DNA from: Umezawaea tangerina
GTDB taxonomy: Bacteria; Actinomycetota; Actinomycetes; Mycobacteriales; Pseudonocardiaceae
Length of the DNA stretch: 64,000 nucleotides
Direction: 5' to 3'
NCBI RefSeq assembly: GCF_003002815.1
Contig: NZ_PVTF01000005.1
Coordinates: 1 to 64,000 of the forward strand
Below, in pieces: positions 1 to 11,121 of the stretch. The first letter of the stretch is position 1, and each line of letters begins with the position of its first letter. The position numbers and the translations under genes were made by a program. A model generated the notes under the pieces. That model was not told the origin of the DNA. It searched no databases and was given only the letters and a program-made list of their open reading frames with translations.

Positions 1-529
1 TCGTAGGTCCAGTTCGACGTCTCCGTGTCCACGAAGATGATCCGCGCGTCGGAGTAGCGCGAGTCGTCGTCGCTCCACACGTAGTAGTCGCCGTAAGGAC
101 CATCGGGTTCGGCACGGGACTGCTGGAACCACGGGTGCGCGTCGGAGGTGTGGTTGAGCACCAGGTCCGTGATCACCCGGATCCCCCGCAGGTGCGCCTC
201 GTCCAGCAGGTGCACGAAGTCCTCCACCGTCCCGAACTCGGGCAGCACCGCGCGGAAGTCGCTGATGTCGTAACCCCCGTCGCGCAACGGGGACGCGTAG
301 AACGGCGGCAGCCACAGGCAGTCCACGCCGAGCCACTGGAGGTAGTCCAGCCGGTCGGCCAGACCGCGCAGGTCACCGGTGCCGTCGCCGTTGGAGTCGC
401 TGAACGCCCGCACCAGCACCTCGTAGAACACAGCGCCCTTGAACCAGTCCGGGTCGCGCGGCGCCGGCCGGGCCGAGCCGAACTCGGCGGCGCTGGGCTC
501 GACGACCGGGTCGGCCTCGAACGGGCGCG

Positions 530-533
<4 letters not shown>
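1..533 (-). CDS. treS: TreS trehalose synthase / maltose glucosyltransferase, N-terminal part (cut by window start)
   Basis: Only the first 177 codons are inside the window. The translation has the GH13 start typical of TreS: residues ~29-40 ([12 protein letters not shown]), then the [11 protein letters not shown] calcium/loop segment, the [21 protein letters not shown] segment and DLVLNHTSD, which contains the conserved GH13 region I Asn-His. TreS interconverts trehalose and maltose, and in actinomycetes it feeds maltose to maltokinase and GlgE. The ATG at 533 overlaps the glgE stop (ATGA), so the two are translationally coupled. The rest of the protein, possibly fused to or followed by maltokinase, lies outside the window. 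Confidence 0.93.
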
Positions 534-2466
<1,933 letters not shown>

Positions 2467-2470
<4 letters not shown>

Positions 2471-2532
2471 CGCGCCGCCCTCCCCCGCTTGCCGGTGGCC
2501 GGACGGGGCGGGTGGCCGAAGTCGTGCGTCAT
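2467..2532 (-). CDS. Possible 21-aa leader peptide coupled to glgE
   Basis: A short frame starting ATG at 2532 encodes [21 protein letters not shown]. It ends with a TGA that overlaps the glgE ATG (ATGA). It has a better Shine-Dalgarno sequence (TTAGGAG, 7 bases before the ATG) than many genes here. The peptide is basic and proline-rich, with no domain. It could be a translational coupling leader for glgE, or chance. The ribosome site is seen; the function is inferred. Confidence 0.4.
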
Positions 2533-2707
2533 GGCGGTACTCCTAAGCACCACAGGGTGATCACCGGGCGGGACCGTCCGCTGTGGACGATCCCGCCGAC
2601 CCGCCGTCGTGGCGGTCCACCGCCACGACACCAGGGTCGCCCCGGTGGTCTCAACGATCCGGTCCACACCGGATCCGACTGCTCCAAGTCGGTCGTGCTG
2701 CGTGCTG

Positions 2708-3925
2708 TCAGGCGTAGGGCCGCAGCCACCGCTCGTCCGACCGCTGCCGCTCCAGCTCGCGCACGAGCCGGTAGCCGTGCGCGACGGAGCTGAGCGTCAC
2801 GTGGTGGTGCCAGCCCTGGAACGAGCGGCCCTCGAAGTGCCGGAGCCCGGAGCCCTCCGCGAGGACGTCCACGTCCTCCTTGACGCTCTCCCGCGCGTGC
2901 AGCAGAGCGGCCAGTTCGACGATCCCCGACGCACCAGAACTCGTCAGCCACAACGAGGACGGCCGGGCCGACCGGCTCGACGTCCACTCGGCCAGCACGC
3001 GGCGGGACCGCGCGAGAGGCCGTCCGGCGCGCGCCTCACCCGGCCCCTGCACGCCGGGCACGGTGGCCACGACGAACTGCGACGTGACCAGGTCGCCGCG
3101 TGCTCCCTGCCAGCGCGACAAGGTGGTCCGACCCCGTGCGGCCGCCTCGGCGGCCAGTCGTCCGACGGTGGGCACCGCGGTGCCGGGCACGAGCCGACCC
3201 CTGGCGCCCACCGGTAACGCCGGGGTCGACGCGGGCACCCGCACCACGTACGGCAGTCCCCGCTGCTCGAGCCCGCGCACCAGCGGGTAGACCTCGCGGT
3301 CGTCGTGCAGCTCCACCACGACGGGCGCGGGCGGCAGTCCCCAGGCGACCAGCTCGTCCACCAGTTCCAGCGGGTACGCCCAGTCCGGCCGGGACCGCTC
3401 GGAGGCGGGCAGCCTCACCTTCGACCGCTGGTCGACGTCGCCGTCCCAGCCGCGCGGCACCACCAGGCGCCAGTCGACCGGGACGCTGCCGCCGTCACCG
3501 ACCAGGAACACCGCGATCGCCCGCTGGCAGTTGAGCACCCGACCGGCGGACGGGGCGTACTGCCGGGCCACGGCGGCGGAACTGTCGCCGTTCTTGGGGA
3601 AGACCACCTCCTGCACGACCCACGCGCGGGGGCGCAGCACGGGCACGACCTGCTCGGCCAACGCGCGCCGCACCGGCTCCCAGGCCCACGGGCTCTGGTT
3701 GACGAACTGCTGCAACGACTGGCCCGCGTCGCGCCCGACGACCTGGTCGGAGATGCGGCGTATCGACTTGCGGCCGGGGACGCTGAGCAGCCCGCGCACG
3801 TACGCCTCGCCCCAGCGGCGCTGGTCGGCGCGGGCCACCGAGGAGAACACCCCCTGGCTGAACGAGGAGAAGGCGGACAGGTCGTGCAGGTCGAACTCGA
3901 CGGGTGCGATCCGGTCTGTTTCCAT
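2708..3925 (-). CDS. IS701-like DDE transposase-domain protein
   Basis: 405 aa, starting ATG at 3925 with AAGGGA upstream. The layout resembles the IS701/DDE_5 transposase family: LNCQRAIAVFL then VPVDWRLVVPRGW around the first acidic residue, VVVELHDDREVYPLVRGLEQRGLPYVVRVP around the second, and RSFQGWHHHVTLSSVAHGYRLV near the C-terminus. Sequence identity to active transposases looks low, and I see no terminal inverted repeats or target duplication around it. It may therefore be a domesticated or stranded copy; such lone IS701-type proteins are common in actinomycete genomes. No partner gene is obvious. Confidence 0.7.
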   Translation of the reverse strand: METDRIAPVEFDLHDLSAFSSFSQGVFSSVARADQRRWGEAYVRGLLSVPGRKSIRRISDQVVGRDAGQSLQQFVNQSPWAWEPVRRALAEQVVPVLRPRAWVVQEVVFPKNGDSSAAVARQYAPSAGRVLNCQRAIAVFLVGDGGSVPVDWRLVVPRGWDGDVDQRSKVRLPASERSRPDWAYPLELVDELVAWGLPPAPVVVELHDDREVYPLVRGLEQRGLPYVVRVPASTPALPVGARGRLVPGTAVPTVGRLAAEAAARGRTTLSRWQGARGDLVTSQFVVATVPGVQGPGEARAGRPLARSRRVLAEWTSSRSARPSSLWLTSSGASGIVELAALLHARESVKEDVDVLAEGSGLRHFEGRSFQGWHHHVTLSSVAHGYRLVRELERQRSDERWLRPYA

Positions 3926-4594
3926 GGTTGTCGAACATCCCTTCGCGACGGAAGAAGAACGATTCGAGCGATCGGTTCGGGAAACCGCAGCGGAAACGGG
4001 GAATATTTCACCGATCCCCACGAAAGCTGGTTCCACCTCTTCGGAAAACCACCTGCGGAAGCACGTCCCGCCCTTTCGGCGACGCGGCTCGAACAACGGT
4101 GTCCCCACGCACGACCGATGCGGCGCGACCTCGACGTCGCGACCACGGCGATCCGAGCCTCGTCCCCGGTTCCGGCACTCGCGGCACAAGCGCCGATCCC
4201 TTCCCGCTGGTCACTCCGATCGCAGGAAGCCTCTCAAGCAACATCGAACAATGGTTAGAATGCGCTGGTGGTGGCACTGGGAGTGCCAGCCACGAGAACG
4301 GATCCCGCACCATCCGAATTTGTCCGTTCGCATTCTTTCCCGGCCGTATGTCCGATATCCGGTCAGGCACGTGGTCCATTCGCCACCGACTGCCGCACCC
4401 ATTCGTCCCAATACCGGGACTTCGGGAATCACCGCGTTCACCGAACGCGAACGGGCGTGTCGCCTGGAACTGGCGGTGCCACCACTGCTGCGTTCTGCCG
4501 GAGCGGGCCGCGGTGCCCCATGATCGGCTGATCATGGAACCGCGCGGGCCTGTCAGCGGGCGGACGCGCGGTCGCGAGAACGGGAGTTCGTGTG
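3926..4594. other. Gene-free stretch of about 670 bases
   Basis: No convincing coding frame on either strand. The stretch is visibly less GC-rich than its surroundings, with several short AT tracts (for example near 4010 and 4245-4330). It separates the transposase-like gene from a plus-strand membrane protein and must hold the promoters of both. I see no strong palindrome. Confidence 0.5.
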
Positions 4595-5566
4595 ATGACC
4601 GAGGTGACCGAGGTGGCGGCCGGCGCGACCGGCGCGGTCCTGCTGGTCCTGGTGTGCCTGAGCGTGCTGAGAACGGTGTTCGCACCGGGACAGCGGTCCT
4701 CCAGAGCCGCCCGGTGGACGGCGCGGCTCGCGGCGCGGGTGGTGGCGCTGACGGTGCGCGGCCTGCCGCCCAACACCGCCGGACGCCTGCTCGACCTGTG
4801 CGCCCCGCTCGGCCTGTGCGCCCTCGCGGCGGTGTGGCTGCTGGGTGTGTGCGGCGGCTGCGCGCTGCTCGCCGTGGCCACCGGTACGCCCGTGCGCGCG
4901 CTGGTCGAGCGCCCCGGTGCCGCCGGGACCGCGGCGGTGCTGCTCGTGGTGTTCGTCGCGGTGGCGTTCACGACCATGCTGGTGCGCATCGGCGACGCCT
5001 ACGACCGCCGGGAGCGGGCGCTCGTGCAACTGGTCGCGGAGGTGCCGCTGCCCGCCGACATCGACACCGTGCTGGCGATGTGCATCGGCTCGACGTCGCG
5101 GGCGCGGATCGACCACCGCTTCGAGGAGTGGGCGTCGTGGTTCGCCGACGTCCAGTACACCCACCTGAGCTACCCGGTGCTGCTGTACTCCCGCCCGGCG
5201 GGCGACACCTCGTGGACGAGGGCCGCGGTGATCGCCCTGGACTCCGCCGCCCTCGTGGTGTCCATGGCTCCCGGCTGGGCCCCCCACCAGACCCGCGTGC
5301 TGCTGACCTGCGGGGTCAACTGCCTCACCAAGCTGTGCGCCGCCGCCGGGCTCACCACGCCCGCCACCGGACCGAGCCACCAGGGGCGAGAGGAGAACAC
5401 GTTCGGCGACGCGGTCCGCTATGCGACGGACGCAGGCCTGAAACCCGAACGCGACCACGACCAGATGTGGTCCGCCTTCCAGGACCTCCGCGCAGGCTAC
5501 GCGCCCCGCAGCACCGCGATCTGCCACGCACTCGGCTACGACATCGACCGCCCCGCCTACCCATAA
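4595..5566 (+). CDS. Membrane protein of unknown function
   Basis: About 323 aa from the ATG at 4595; a GTG directly before it is an alternative start, and GGGAG lies about 10 bases upstream. Three hydrophobic segments are visible: residues ~8-25, ~70-100 and ~108-128. They are followed by a soluble C-terminal half rich in Asp, Arg and His, with a FEEWASWFADVQYTHLSYPVLLYSRP stretch. The architecture resembles small ion-channel-like or sensor membrane proteins of actinomycetes, but I do not recognise a family and assign no function. It stands alone, with no operon partner. Confidence 0.75.
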   Translation: MTEVTEVAAGATGAVLLVLVCLSVLRTVFAPGQRSSRAARWTARLAARVVALTVRGLPPNTAGRLLDLCAPLGLCALAAVWLLGVCGGCALLAVATGTPVRALVERPGAAGTAAVLLVVFVAVAFTTMLVRIGDAYDRRERALVQLVAEVPLPADIDTVLAMCIGSTSRARIDHRFEEWASWFADVQYTHLSYPVLLYSRPAGDTSWTRAAVIALDSAALVVSMAPGWAPHQTRVLLTCGVNCLTKLCAAAGLTTPATGPSHQGREENTFGDAVRYATDAGLKPERDHDQMWSAFQDLRAGYAPRSTAICHALGYDIDRPAYP

Positions 5567-5567
5567 C

Positions 5568-5927
5568 CGGCCGAAGCGCCTGTCGCACAACGACATTCGG
5601 AAGCGCGCACACCAGGGACGCACCACCAGCCCGTACACCGCCGGGTACCGCCCCCGGCGGGCAGGGACAGGAGTCGGCCATCGGGAACGACACGCGCTGG
5701 ACGCGGCCGGTCTCACGGTCGATGCCCCTGCTCTCGTCCCACGGCAGGAACAGGTCGCGCCACGAGTTGCGCACGAGCACCCCGTCCGACCTCAGGACCA
5801 CCGCCAGCCGCCAGGTCTGGATCACCAGCACCACCAGCAGACCGACGAGCACCCCGCCACGTCCTGCGGACCGGTCTCCACGAAGTCCTGCTGCGGGGCA
5901 CTGCCCCCACCCCGTGACGCCGGTCAC
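5568..5927 (-). pseudogene. Remnant of a PH-domain membrane protein
   Basis: The minus-strand frame from a GTG at 5927 encodes a hydrophobic segment (GGVLVGLLVVLVIQTWRLAVVL) followed by SDGVLVRNSWRDLFLPWDESRGID. This is how short actinobacterial bacterial-PH proteins begin: a membrane segment, then a beta-rich 'DGLVVRN...PW..I' start. After about residue 75 the similarity stops and the frame runs on into the end of the neighbouring gene, so it looks truncated or frameshifted. An intact small gene cannot be excluded. Confidence 0.35.
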
Positions 5928-5940
5928 CCATCTTGACTGC

Positions 5941-5958
5941 CTACCAACTAGAAGGTAG
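5941..5958. promoter_or_regulatory. Palindromic operator in front of the TetR gene
   Basis: CTACCAACTAGAAGGTAG is an inverted repeat (CTACC..CTAG..GGTAG) ending 10 bases before the TetR GTG. A near-identical copy lies before the SDR gene at 6606-6623. Two copies, each directly upstream of a gene of the pair, are strong evidence for the site bound by this TetR protein. Confidence 0.75.
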
Positions 5959-5968
5959 AAATTGTCGG

Positions 5969-6541
5969 GTGACCACGACAGCGGATCGGATCCTGGACAG
6001 CGCTCAGGCGCTCGTGCAGGTTCGGGGGTACAACGGCTTCTCCTACGCCGACATCAGTGCCGAGCTGTCCATCACGAAGCCGAGCATCCACCACCACTTC
6101 CCCACCAAGGCCGCCCTGGCCGAGGCGCTGATCGCGCGCTACCGGGAACGGTTCGCCGTAGCGCGAAAGGAAGTCGACGACGACGCGGCGGGTGCGCGGC
6201 AGCGCCTGGTGGGTTACGCCGGGCTGTACGCCGAGACCTTCGCCCAAGGCGGTCGCATCTGCCTCTGCGGTGTCTTCGCCGTGGACGCGGAGAGCCTGCC
6301 CGTCCAGGTGCGGCAGGCGACGGACGCGTTCTTCGCCGATCAGCGGCAATGGGTGGCGGGCGTGCTGGCCGAGGCGGGCATGCCCGCCACCCGGACCGGC
6401 GCGGCGGCCGAGGCCTACCTGGCGTCCCTGGAGGGGGCGCTGCTGCTGGCCCGCGCCCACGGGCAGCCGGACGGCGCCGCCGGACAGGATCGGGATGTGG
6501 TCCGGTCGGTGGCGGCGACCTTGGTCGACGCCCTGCTCTGA
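5969..6541 (+). CDS. TetR-family repressor
   Basis: 190 aa from the GTG at 5969. This start keeps the operator outside the gene and gives the normal TetR N-terminus. The DNA-binding helix-turn-helix is at residues ~5-50 ([47 protein letters not shown]). The C-terminal ligand domain has Cys residues in a [11 protein letters not shown] segment, as in the TetR_C group of AcrR/YxaF-like regulators. It probably represses itself and the downstream SDR gene through the twin palindromes. A terminator hairpin follows. Confidence 0.9.
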   Translation: MTTTADRILDSAQALVQVRGYNGFSYADISAELSITKPSIHHHFPTKAALAEALIARYRERFAVARKEVDDDAAGARQRLVGYAGLYAETFAQGGRICLCGVFAVDAESLPVQVRQATDAFFADQRQWVAGVLAEAGMPATRTGAAAEAYLASLEGALLLARAHGQPDGAAGQDRDVVRSVAATLVDALL

Positions 6542-6554
6542 CAACGCACCACCC

Positions 6555-6589
6555 AAGGCCGCCGCGCGTGGCACACAGCGGCGGCCTTT
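6555..6589 (+). terminator. Hairpin terminator after the TetR gene
   Basis: An 11-base perfect stem (AAGGCCGCCGC / GCGGCGGCCTT) around a 12-base loop, followed by a short T run. It separates the repressor from the SDR gene, which has its own operator. Confidence 0.75.
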
Positions 6590-6605
6590 CGCATGACCAG
6601 TCAAC

Positions 6606-6623
6606 CTTCCAACTAGTAGGTAG
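6606..6623. promoter_or_regulatory. Second copy of the TetR operator, before the SDR gene
   Basis: CTTCCAACTAGTAGGTAG differs from the copy at 5941-5958 at two positions and keeps the CTAG centre. It lies 20 bases before the SDR start and so probably overlaps its promoter or transcript start. Confidence 0.75.
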
Positions 6624-6642
6624 TCAGATGAGGAGAACCACC

Positions 6643-7419
6643 ATGGAACAGGACTTCACCGCTCGCAAGCTCGTCGTGGTCGGCGGCAGCAGCGGCATGG
6701 GCCGTCAGATCGCCGAGGACGTCGTCGACCGCGGCGGCAGCGCGGTCGTCATCGGTTCCCGCCGCGAGCGGGTCGAGAAGACCGTGGCCGACCTCGCCAC
6801 CCGCGGACAGGCGTGGGGCATCACCGCCGACCTGCGCGATCCCGCCGAGGTGACGCGGGTGCGCGAGGAACTGGCCGACCAGCACGCCGACACGACGTTG
6901 CTGGTCAACGCGGCAGGCGTGTTCAAGCCGTTGCCGTTCCTCGAACACACCCCCGCCGACTACGACGCCTACCTGGACCTGAACAAGGCCACCTTCCTGA
7001 TCACCCAGACCGTGGCGCGGCACATGGTGGACAGCGGCCGCGGTGGCGCCATCGTCACCATCGGCAGCATGTGGGCGAAGCAGGCCATCGCCGCGACCCC
7101 GTCATCGGCGTACTCGATGGCCAAGGCCGGCCTGCACGCCCTGACCCAGCACCTCGCCCTGGAGCTGGCCGCCCACAAGATCCGGGTCAACGCCATCTCC
7201 CCCGCCGTGGTGGCCACCCCCATCTACGAGGGCTTCATCCCACCGGCCGAGGTCGACACCGTCCTGGCGGGGTTCGACGACTTCCACCCGATCGGCCGGA
7301 TCGGCACCACCCGGGACATCTCCGCCGCGGCCACCTTCCTGCTCTCCGACCAGGCGGGCTGGGTCACCGGCGCGATCTGGGACGTCGACGGCGGAGTCAT
7401 GGCGGGCCGGAACCAGTAA
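6643..7419 (+). CDS. Short-chain dehydrogenase/reductase
   Basis: 258 aa with a strong AGGAG ribosome site. A classical SDR: glycine motif GGSSGMG near residue 15, NAAG after beta-4, catalytic Ser in VTIGSMW, and YSMAK with the active Tyr and Lys. It ends [17 protein letters not shown], as usual in the FabG-like group. The substrate is unknown. The TetR/SDR pair with shared operators suggests an inducible detoxification step, for example reduction of a reactive carbonyl or quinone. This role is inferred from arrangement only. Confidence 0.9.
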   Translation: MEQDFTARKLVVVGGSSGMGRQIAEDVVDRGGSAVVIGSRRERVEKTVADLATRGQAWGITADLRDPAEVTRVREELADQHADTTLLVNAAGVFKPLPFLEHTPADYDAYLDLNKATFLITQTVARHMVDSGRGGAIVTIGSMWAKQAIAATPSSAYSMAKAGLHALTQHLALELAAHKIRVNAISPAVVATPIYEGFIPPAEVDTVLAGFDDFHPIGRIGTTRDISAAATFLLSDQAGWVTGAIWDVDGGVMAGRNQ

Positions 7420-8187
7420 CCCCCGAGGCGCTTGCCAGGCCTGTGCGGGCTCCACGGCTCGGAGCCCGTACAGGCCCCCCTTCGGGTCCGCGAACGCCGT
7501 CCCGGTCGCGGCACGCCAGCGCTCCTCCGCGGAGCGCATGATGTCGTTGCCGAGTTGTTCGAGGAAGCGGCCCGCTGTCGCGAGCCGGGATCCGGTAGTC
7601 GTATCGGGCCCGAAGACCTCGGCTCCGCGGAGCGCGGTGGCGGCAAGTCGTTGGTTGGCGCGGAATCCGACCACGGCGGAGCGGAAGCCCGCGTCCTCGT
7701 CGATGAAGTACCGGTGGCGCCTGCTCCGGTCGTCACGACCACGGCGGACCAGTCCCTGGTCCAAGAGGAGGCGGACCGCGACCGAGACGGTCGCCGGGCT
7801 GACCTGGAGGTGTCGCGCCAACTCGGCGGCCGTGCGACTGCCGGTCTCGGACGTGAGCAGGCATGCCATCACACCGGCGGCGGTGCGCGGCAGACCGGTC
7901 TCGACGAGAGCGCGGGTGAGATCGGTGACGAACGGAGCGGTGTGGTCGAGGTCGGTGATCGACCGCGCCGCCGCGTGCGGGCGGGGCCTGCGCCGGGCGC
8001 GGTGGGCGGTGGCGAGCTGTGCCAGTTCGGCGCGGTAGTGGCCCGGCCCGCCGTTGCGCGCGACCTCACGACTCACGGTCGAGGCGGGACGGCCCAGGCG
8101 TCGGGCGATCTCGGCGAAATCCAGCCCCTGCGCCAATCCGGCGGCGATTCGCTGCCGGTCGGCTCCGGTCAGTCTGCGTCCCGGCAT
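7102..8187 (-). CDS. Two-HTH transcriptional regulator (IS30-like HTH plus MarR-like domain), read-through C-terminus
   Basis: 361 aa as an open frame from the ATG at 8187. Residues ~1-45 ([39 protein letters not shown]) form an IS30-type helix-turn-helix. Residues ~85-150 ([48 protein letters not shown]) form a MarR/GntR-like winged helix. The convincing protein ends near 7480. The last ~120 codons pass through a hairpin and lie antisense to the SDR gene, so the natural stop may have been lost or the frame shifted. It is divergent from the P450 at 8442 and is probably its regulator. Confidence 0.75.
   Translation of the reverse strand: MPGRRLTGADRQRIAAGLAQGLDFAEIARRLGRPASTVSREVARNGGPGHYRAELAQLATAHRARRRPRPHAAARSITDLDHTAPFVTDLTRALVETGLPRTAAGVMACLLTSETGSRTAAELARHLQVSPATVSVAVRLLLDQGLVRRGRDDRSRRHRYFIDEDAGFRSAVVGFRANQRLAATALRGAEVFGPDTTTGSRLATAGRFLEQLGNDIMRSAEERWRAATGTAFADPKGGLYGLRAVEPAQAWQAPRGLLVPARHDSAVDVPDRAGDPARLVGEQEGGRGGDVPGGADPADRVEVVEPRQDGVDLGRWDEALVDGGGHHGGGDGVDPDLVGGQLQGEVLGQGVQAGLGHRVRR
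7438..7476. terminator. Hairpin between SDR and the convergent regulator
   Basis: A 16-base stem (GGCCTGTGCGGGCTCC pairs with GGAGCCCGTACAGGCC, one mismatch) with a 7-base loop lies 18 bases after the SDR stop. It is placed to end transcription from both sides, yet the minus-strand regulator frame reads straight through it. Confidence 0.65.
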
Positions 8188-8244
8188 CCTTCCGGCTCCC
8201 CCGATTCGCCGTCGTGACGTGCAGTATGCGGGCCGGTCGTCGGC

Positions 8245-8254
8245 CGTTGCAACG
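8245..8254. promoter_or_regulatory. Candidate operator CGTTGCAACG in the regulator/P450 promoter region
   Basis: A perfect 10-base palindrome. Its core TTGCAAC recurs at 8290-8296 within the same 254-base divergent spacer. This is a candidate site for the regulator at 7102-8187; short palindromes do arise by chance. Confidence 0.35.
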
Positions 8255-8441
8255 CACTGCCCTTGGGCGTGCATTGGTCGGCACTGTCATTGCAACTACC
8301 GATCATGAGCACGACCAGCGCGAACGGCGTCGATCCGGTCGCGGTTCGATTGCTCCCGCTTTCGGCGTCCGCCTAACGTCCCGGATCAGGAAGCCGGACA
8401 ACGGTATTCGGCGACCTCCCAGCGACAAGCGAGGTACCTGC

Positions 8442-9629
8442 ATGGCCGAGTCCGCCGTCGAACTGCCCACCGAACGCACTCCGGGCCGTCCGTTCGACCC
8501 GCCCGCGGAACTGTCCGACCTCAGCGGCAGGGCGCCGCTGACCCCTCTGCACTTCCCGGACGGGCACGAGGGGTGGCTGGCCACCGGCTACACCGCGGTG
8601 CGCCGCGTGCTGGCCGACCCGCGCTTCAGCAACCGCGGCGAACTCCAGCATTCACCGTTCCCGGAGCACGCGGGGATGACGGCGCCGCCCGCGCAGCCGG
8701 GGGACTTCCTCAAGATGGACCCGCCGGAGCACACCCGGTACCGAAAACTCCTGGCGGGCAAGTTCACCACGCGCCGGATGGCCCAGCTCACCGAGCAGGT
8801 CGACCTGATCGCCGCCGAACACCTCGACGCGATGCAACGGCATGGCGGGCCGGTCGACCTGGTCGCGGCCTACGCGCTCCCGATCCCCGCCATGGTGATC
8901 TGCGAGCTGCTCGGCGTCCCCTACGCGGACCGCGAGCGCTTCCAGGCCGACGCCGCCCAGCTCCTCGGGCCCAACACCACACCCGCGGGGAAGTACAAGG
9001 CGTTCGAGGCGTTGAGCGCCTACGTGCGAGGGCTGATCACGGCCAAGCGCGCCGACCCGACCGACGACGTGCTCAGCGAGCTCACCGCAGGCGACCTCAC
9101 CGTCGACGAGCTCGCCGCCATGGGCGGGCTGCTCCTCGCGGCGGGCCTGGACACCACCGCCAACATGATCGCGCTGGGGACCTTCGCGCTGCTGCGGCAC
9201 CCCGACCAGTGGGCGGCACTGCGCACGGACCCGCACCTGGTCGGTCCAGCGGTCGAGGAACTGATGCGCTACCTCACGATCGTGCCCACGCTGGCGCGCG
9301 TGGCGCTCGAGGACGTCGAGCTCGACGGGCACCTGGTCAAGGCCGGGTCCACGGTCGTGCTGGCGATGGCGGCGGCCAACCGCGATGCGACGAAGTTCCC
9401 CGATCCGCACACCCTGGACCTGCGTCGCGATCCCGCCGGACACGTCGGCTTCGGCCACGGCCCCCACCTGTGCCTCGGTCAGCAGCTGGCCCGAGTGGAG
9501 ATGCGGGTCGCGCTCCCGGCGTTGGCCGCCCGGTTCCCCGGCTTGCGCCTGGCCGTCCCCGCCGACGACGTCGTGCTGCGCGAAGGAGCGGACATCCACG
9601 GCGTGACAACGCTTCCGGTCACCTGGTGA
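8442..9629 (+). CDS. Cytochrome P450
   Basis: 395 aa, a soluble class I bacterial P450 of the CYP105/107 type. The I-helix motif is AAGLDTTAN, the K-helix ExxR is EELMRY, and the heme loop FGHGPHLCLGQQLA has Cys344. The start MAESAVELP is the first ATG in frame after a weak purine-rich site. No ferredoxin gene is next to it. It is divergent from the two-HTH regulator and convergent with an MFS exporter, which suggests a small drug- or metabolite-modifying unit; the substrate is unknown. Confidence 0.93.
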   Translation: MAESAVELPTERTPGRPFDPPAELSDLSGRAPLTPLHFPDGHEGWLATGYTAVRRVLADPRFSNRGELQHSPFPEHAGMTAPPAQPGDFLKMDPPEHTRYRKLLAGKFTTRRMAQLTEQVDLIAAEHLDAMQRHGGPVDLVAAYALPIPAMVICELLGVPYADRERFQADAAQLLGPNTTPAGKYKAFEALSAYVRGLITAKRADPTDDVLSELTAGDLTVDELAAMGGLLLAAGLDTTANMIALGTFALLRHPDQWAALRTDPHLVGPAVEELMRYLTIVPTLARVALEDVELDGHLVKAGSTVVLAMAAANRDATKFPDPHTLDLRRDPAGHVGFGHGPHLCLGQQLARVEMRVALPALAARFPGLRLAVPADDVVLREGADIHGVTTLPVTW

Positions 9630-9711
9630 GGAGCGGCGAGGGTGGTGATGACGGCGCCACCGGCGGATCCCCGGCACCTGCTGGACGAACCGGAGCCGCG
9701 CGTCTTCGCAC

Positions 9712-10938
9712 TCACCCGACCGGCTCGTCCGTCGCGCGGGCCAGGGCGCGGTTGTTCAGCACAGGGTAGAAGGCAAGCGCCACCAGGATGAGGAGGACAC
9801 CACCGGCGACGTAGGGGACCTGGACGGTGAACGCGCCGGCGAGAACGCCGCCGAGCGCCGCACCGACCGGCCCTCCCGCCATCACCACCAGTCTGCTCGA
9901 CGAGAGCACCCTCCCCAGGAGCCCACGGGGCACGATCCGCTGGCGCAGCGTGCTCACCACGACCTTCTCCGCGGTCATCAGCGCACCGGTCACCATCATC
10001 ATCGCGGCCGCGACCCACGCGTCGGCGGCAAGTCCCAAGACCAGAACGGCCGCGCCCACGCCGGCTTTGCCCGTGAGCAGCACCGCGCCGGGGCCGAACC
10101 GCTTGGCGGCGGCCGCGGCCGCCAGTCCTCCGGCCGTCGCGCCGACCGCGGTGGCCGTCAGCAGCAGACCGAAACCGGAGTCCGGAAGTCCGAGGACTTC
10201 CTTGGCCAGCAGCACGAGCATCGCGAACTGGGCCGTGACGACGACGTTGCCGAGGCAGGACACCACGGCCAGCGCCCGGAGGGTCCGGTTCCCGACCAAC
10301 CACCGGACGCCCTCGACGATGTCCGTCCACACGCTCTCGCGCGGAACGTCCGACTTCTCCTCCGGTTCGGCGTCCGTCCGGATCGAGAGGATCAACAGGC
10401 CGCTGGCGGCGAACGAGAGGGCGTTGCCCGCGAACGGCAGGAAGTTCCCCACCCCGAAGAGGGCGGAGCCGACCGGCGGCCCCGCGAAGTCCTCACCGAC
10501 GCTCTCAGCGGCGGTGATCCGCCCGTTGGCCGTCGCCAAGCTCCCCGGATCCCTCGACACGAAGTCGGGAATCGCCGACTGGGCGGCGACGTCGAAGAAG
10601 ACCTGGCCCAAGCCCAGCAGGAACGCCGCGAACACCAACACCAGCAGGTCCACCCGCGAGGTCAGGATCAGCGCCACAAGAGCGACCAGGACGGCGAACC
10701 GGCCGAGGTCGGCCCACACCATCACACGCCGGCGGTCCAGCCGGTCCACCACGACACCGGCGTGCAGCGAGGCCAGCACCCAAGGAAGCTCGGCGGCCAC
10801 CACGACGAGGCTCAACGCGATCGGACCGCTGGTGCTCTGCAGGGCGAGCAGGGGCAACGCGGTCGCGTGCATACCGGTGCCGACGGACGACACGAGCGTG
10901 GCACCGAAAAGCCGGTGAAAACGACCGCCCAGCGTCAC
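9712..10938 (-). CDS. MFS exporter (EntS/MFS_3 type)
   Basis: 408 aa from a GTG at 10938 (VTLGGRFHRLFGATL), chosen because the membrane part begins at once. About 11-12 hydrophobic segments are visible. The loop DRLDRRRVMVWADLGR between helices 2 and 3 is the MFS signature, and VGEDFAGPPVGSALFG is typical of the enterobactin-exporter-like group. It probably exports a small amphiphilic compound or drug. It follows the NACHT gene on the same strand after 183 bases. Confidence 0.85.
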   Translation of the reverse strand: MTLGGRFHRLFGATLVSSVGTGMHATALPLLALQSTSGPIALSLVVVAAELPWVLASLHAGVVVDRLDRRRVMVWADLGRFAVLVALVALILTSRVDLLVLVFAAFLLGLGQVFFDVAAQSAIPDFVSRDPGSLATANGRITAAESVGEDFAGPPVGSALFGVGNFLPFAGNALSFAASGLLILSIRTDAEPEEKSDVPRESVWTDIVEGVRWLVGNRTLRALAVVSCLGNVVVTAQFAMLVLLAKEVLGLPDSGFGLLLTATAVGATAGGLAAAAAAKRFGPGAVLLTGKAGVGAAVLVLGLAADAWVAAAMMMVTGALMTAEKVVVSTLRQRIVPRGLLGRVLSSSRLVVMAGGPVGAALGGVLAGAFTVQVPYVAGGVLLILVALAFYPVLNNRALARATDEPVG

Positions 10939-11121
10939 CTCGCCGATCCCGGCCCGACCCTGACGAGCCGCTGGGTGCGAGTCGACTCCACCGCTTCGCC
11001 GTCGTACAGGGTCATGGTCCGCGGCCAGTCCGTCCACTCGTAGGTCAACGCTCACGCGTCGACGACACCGGCAGTATTCCCGACGGGCACGCCCGCGCGC
11101 CGACATCCATCCATGCCGGAG

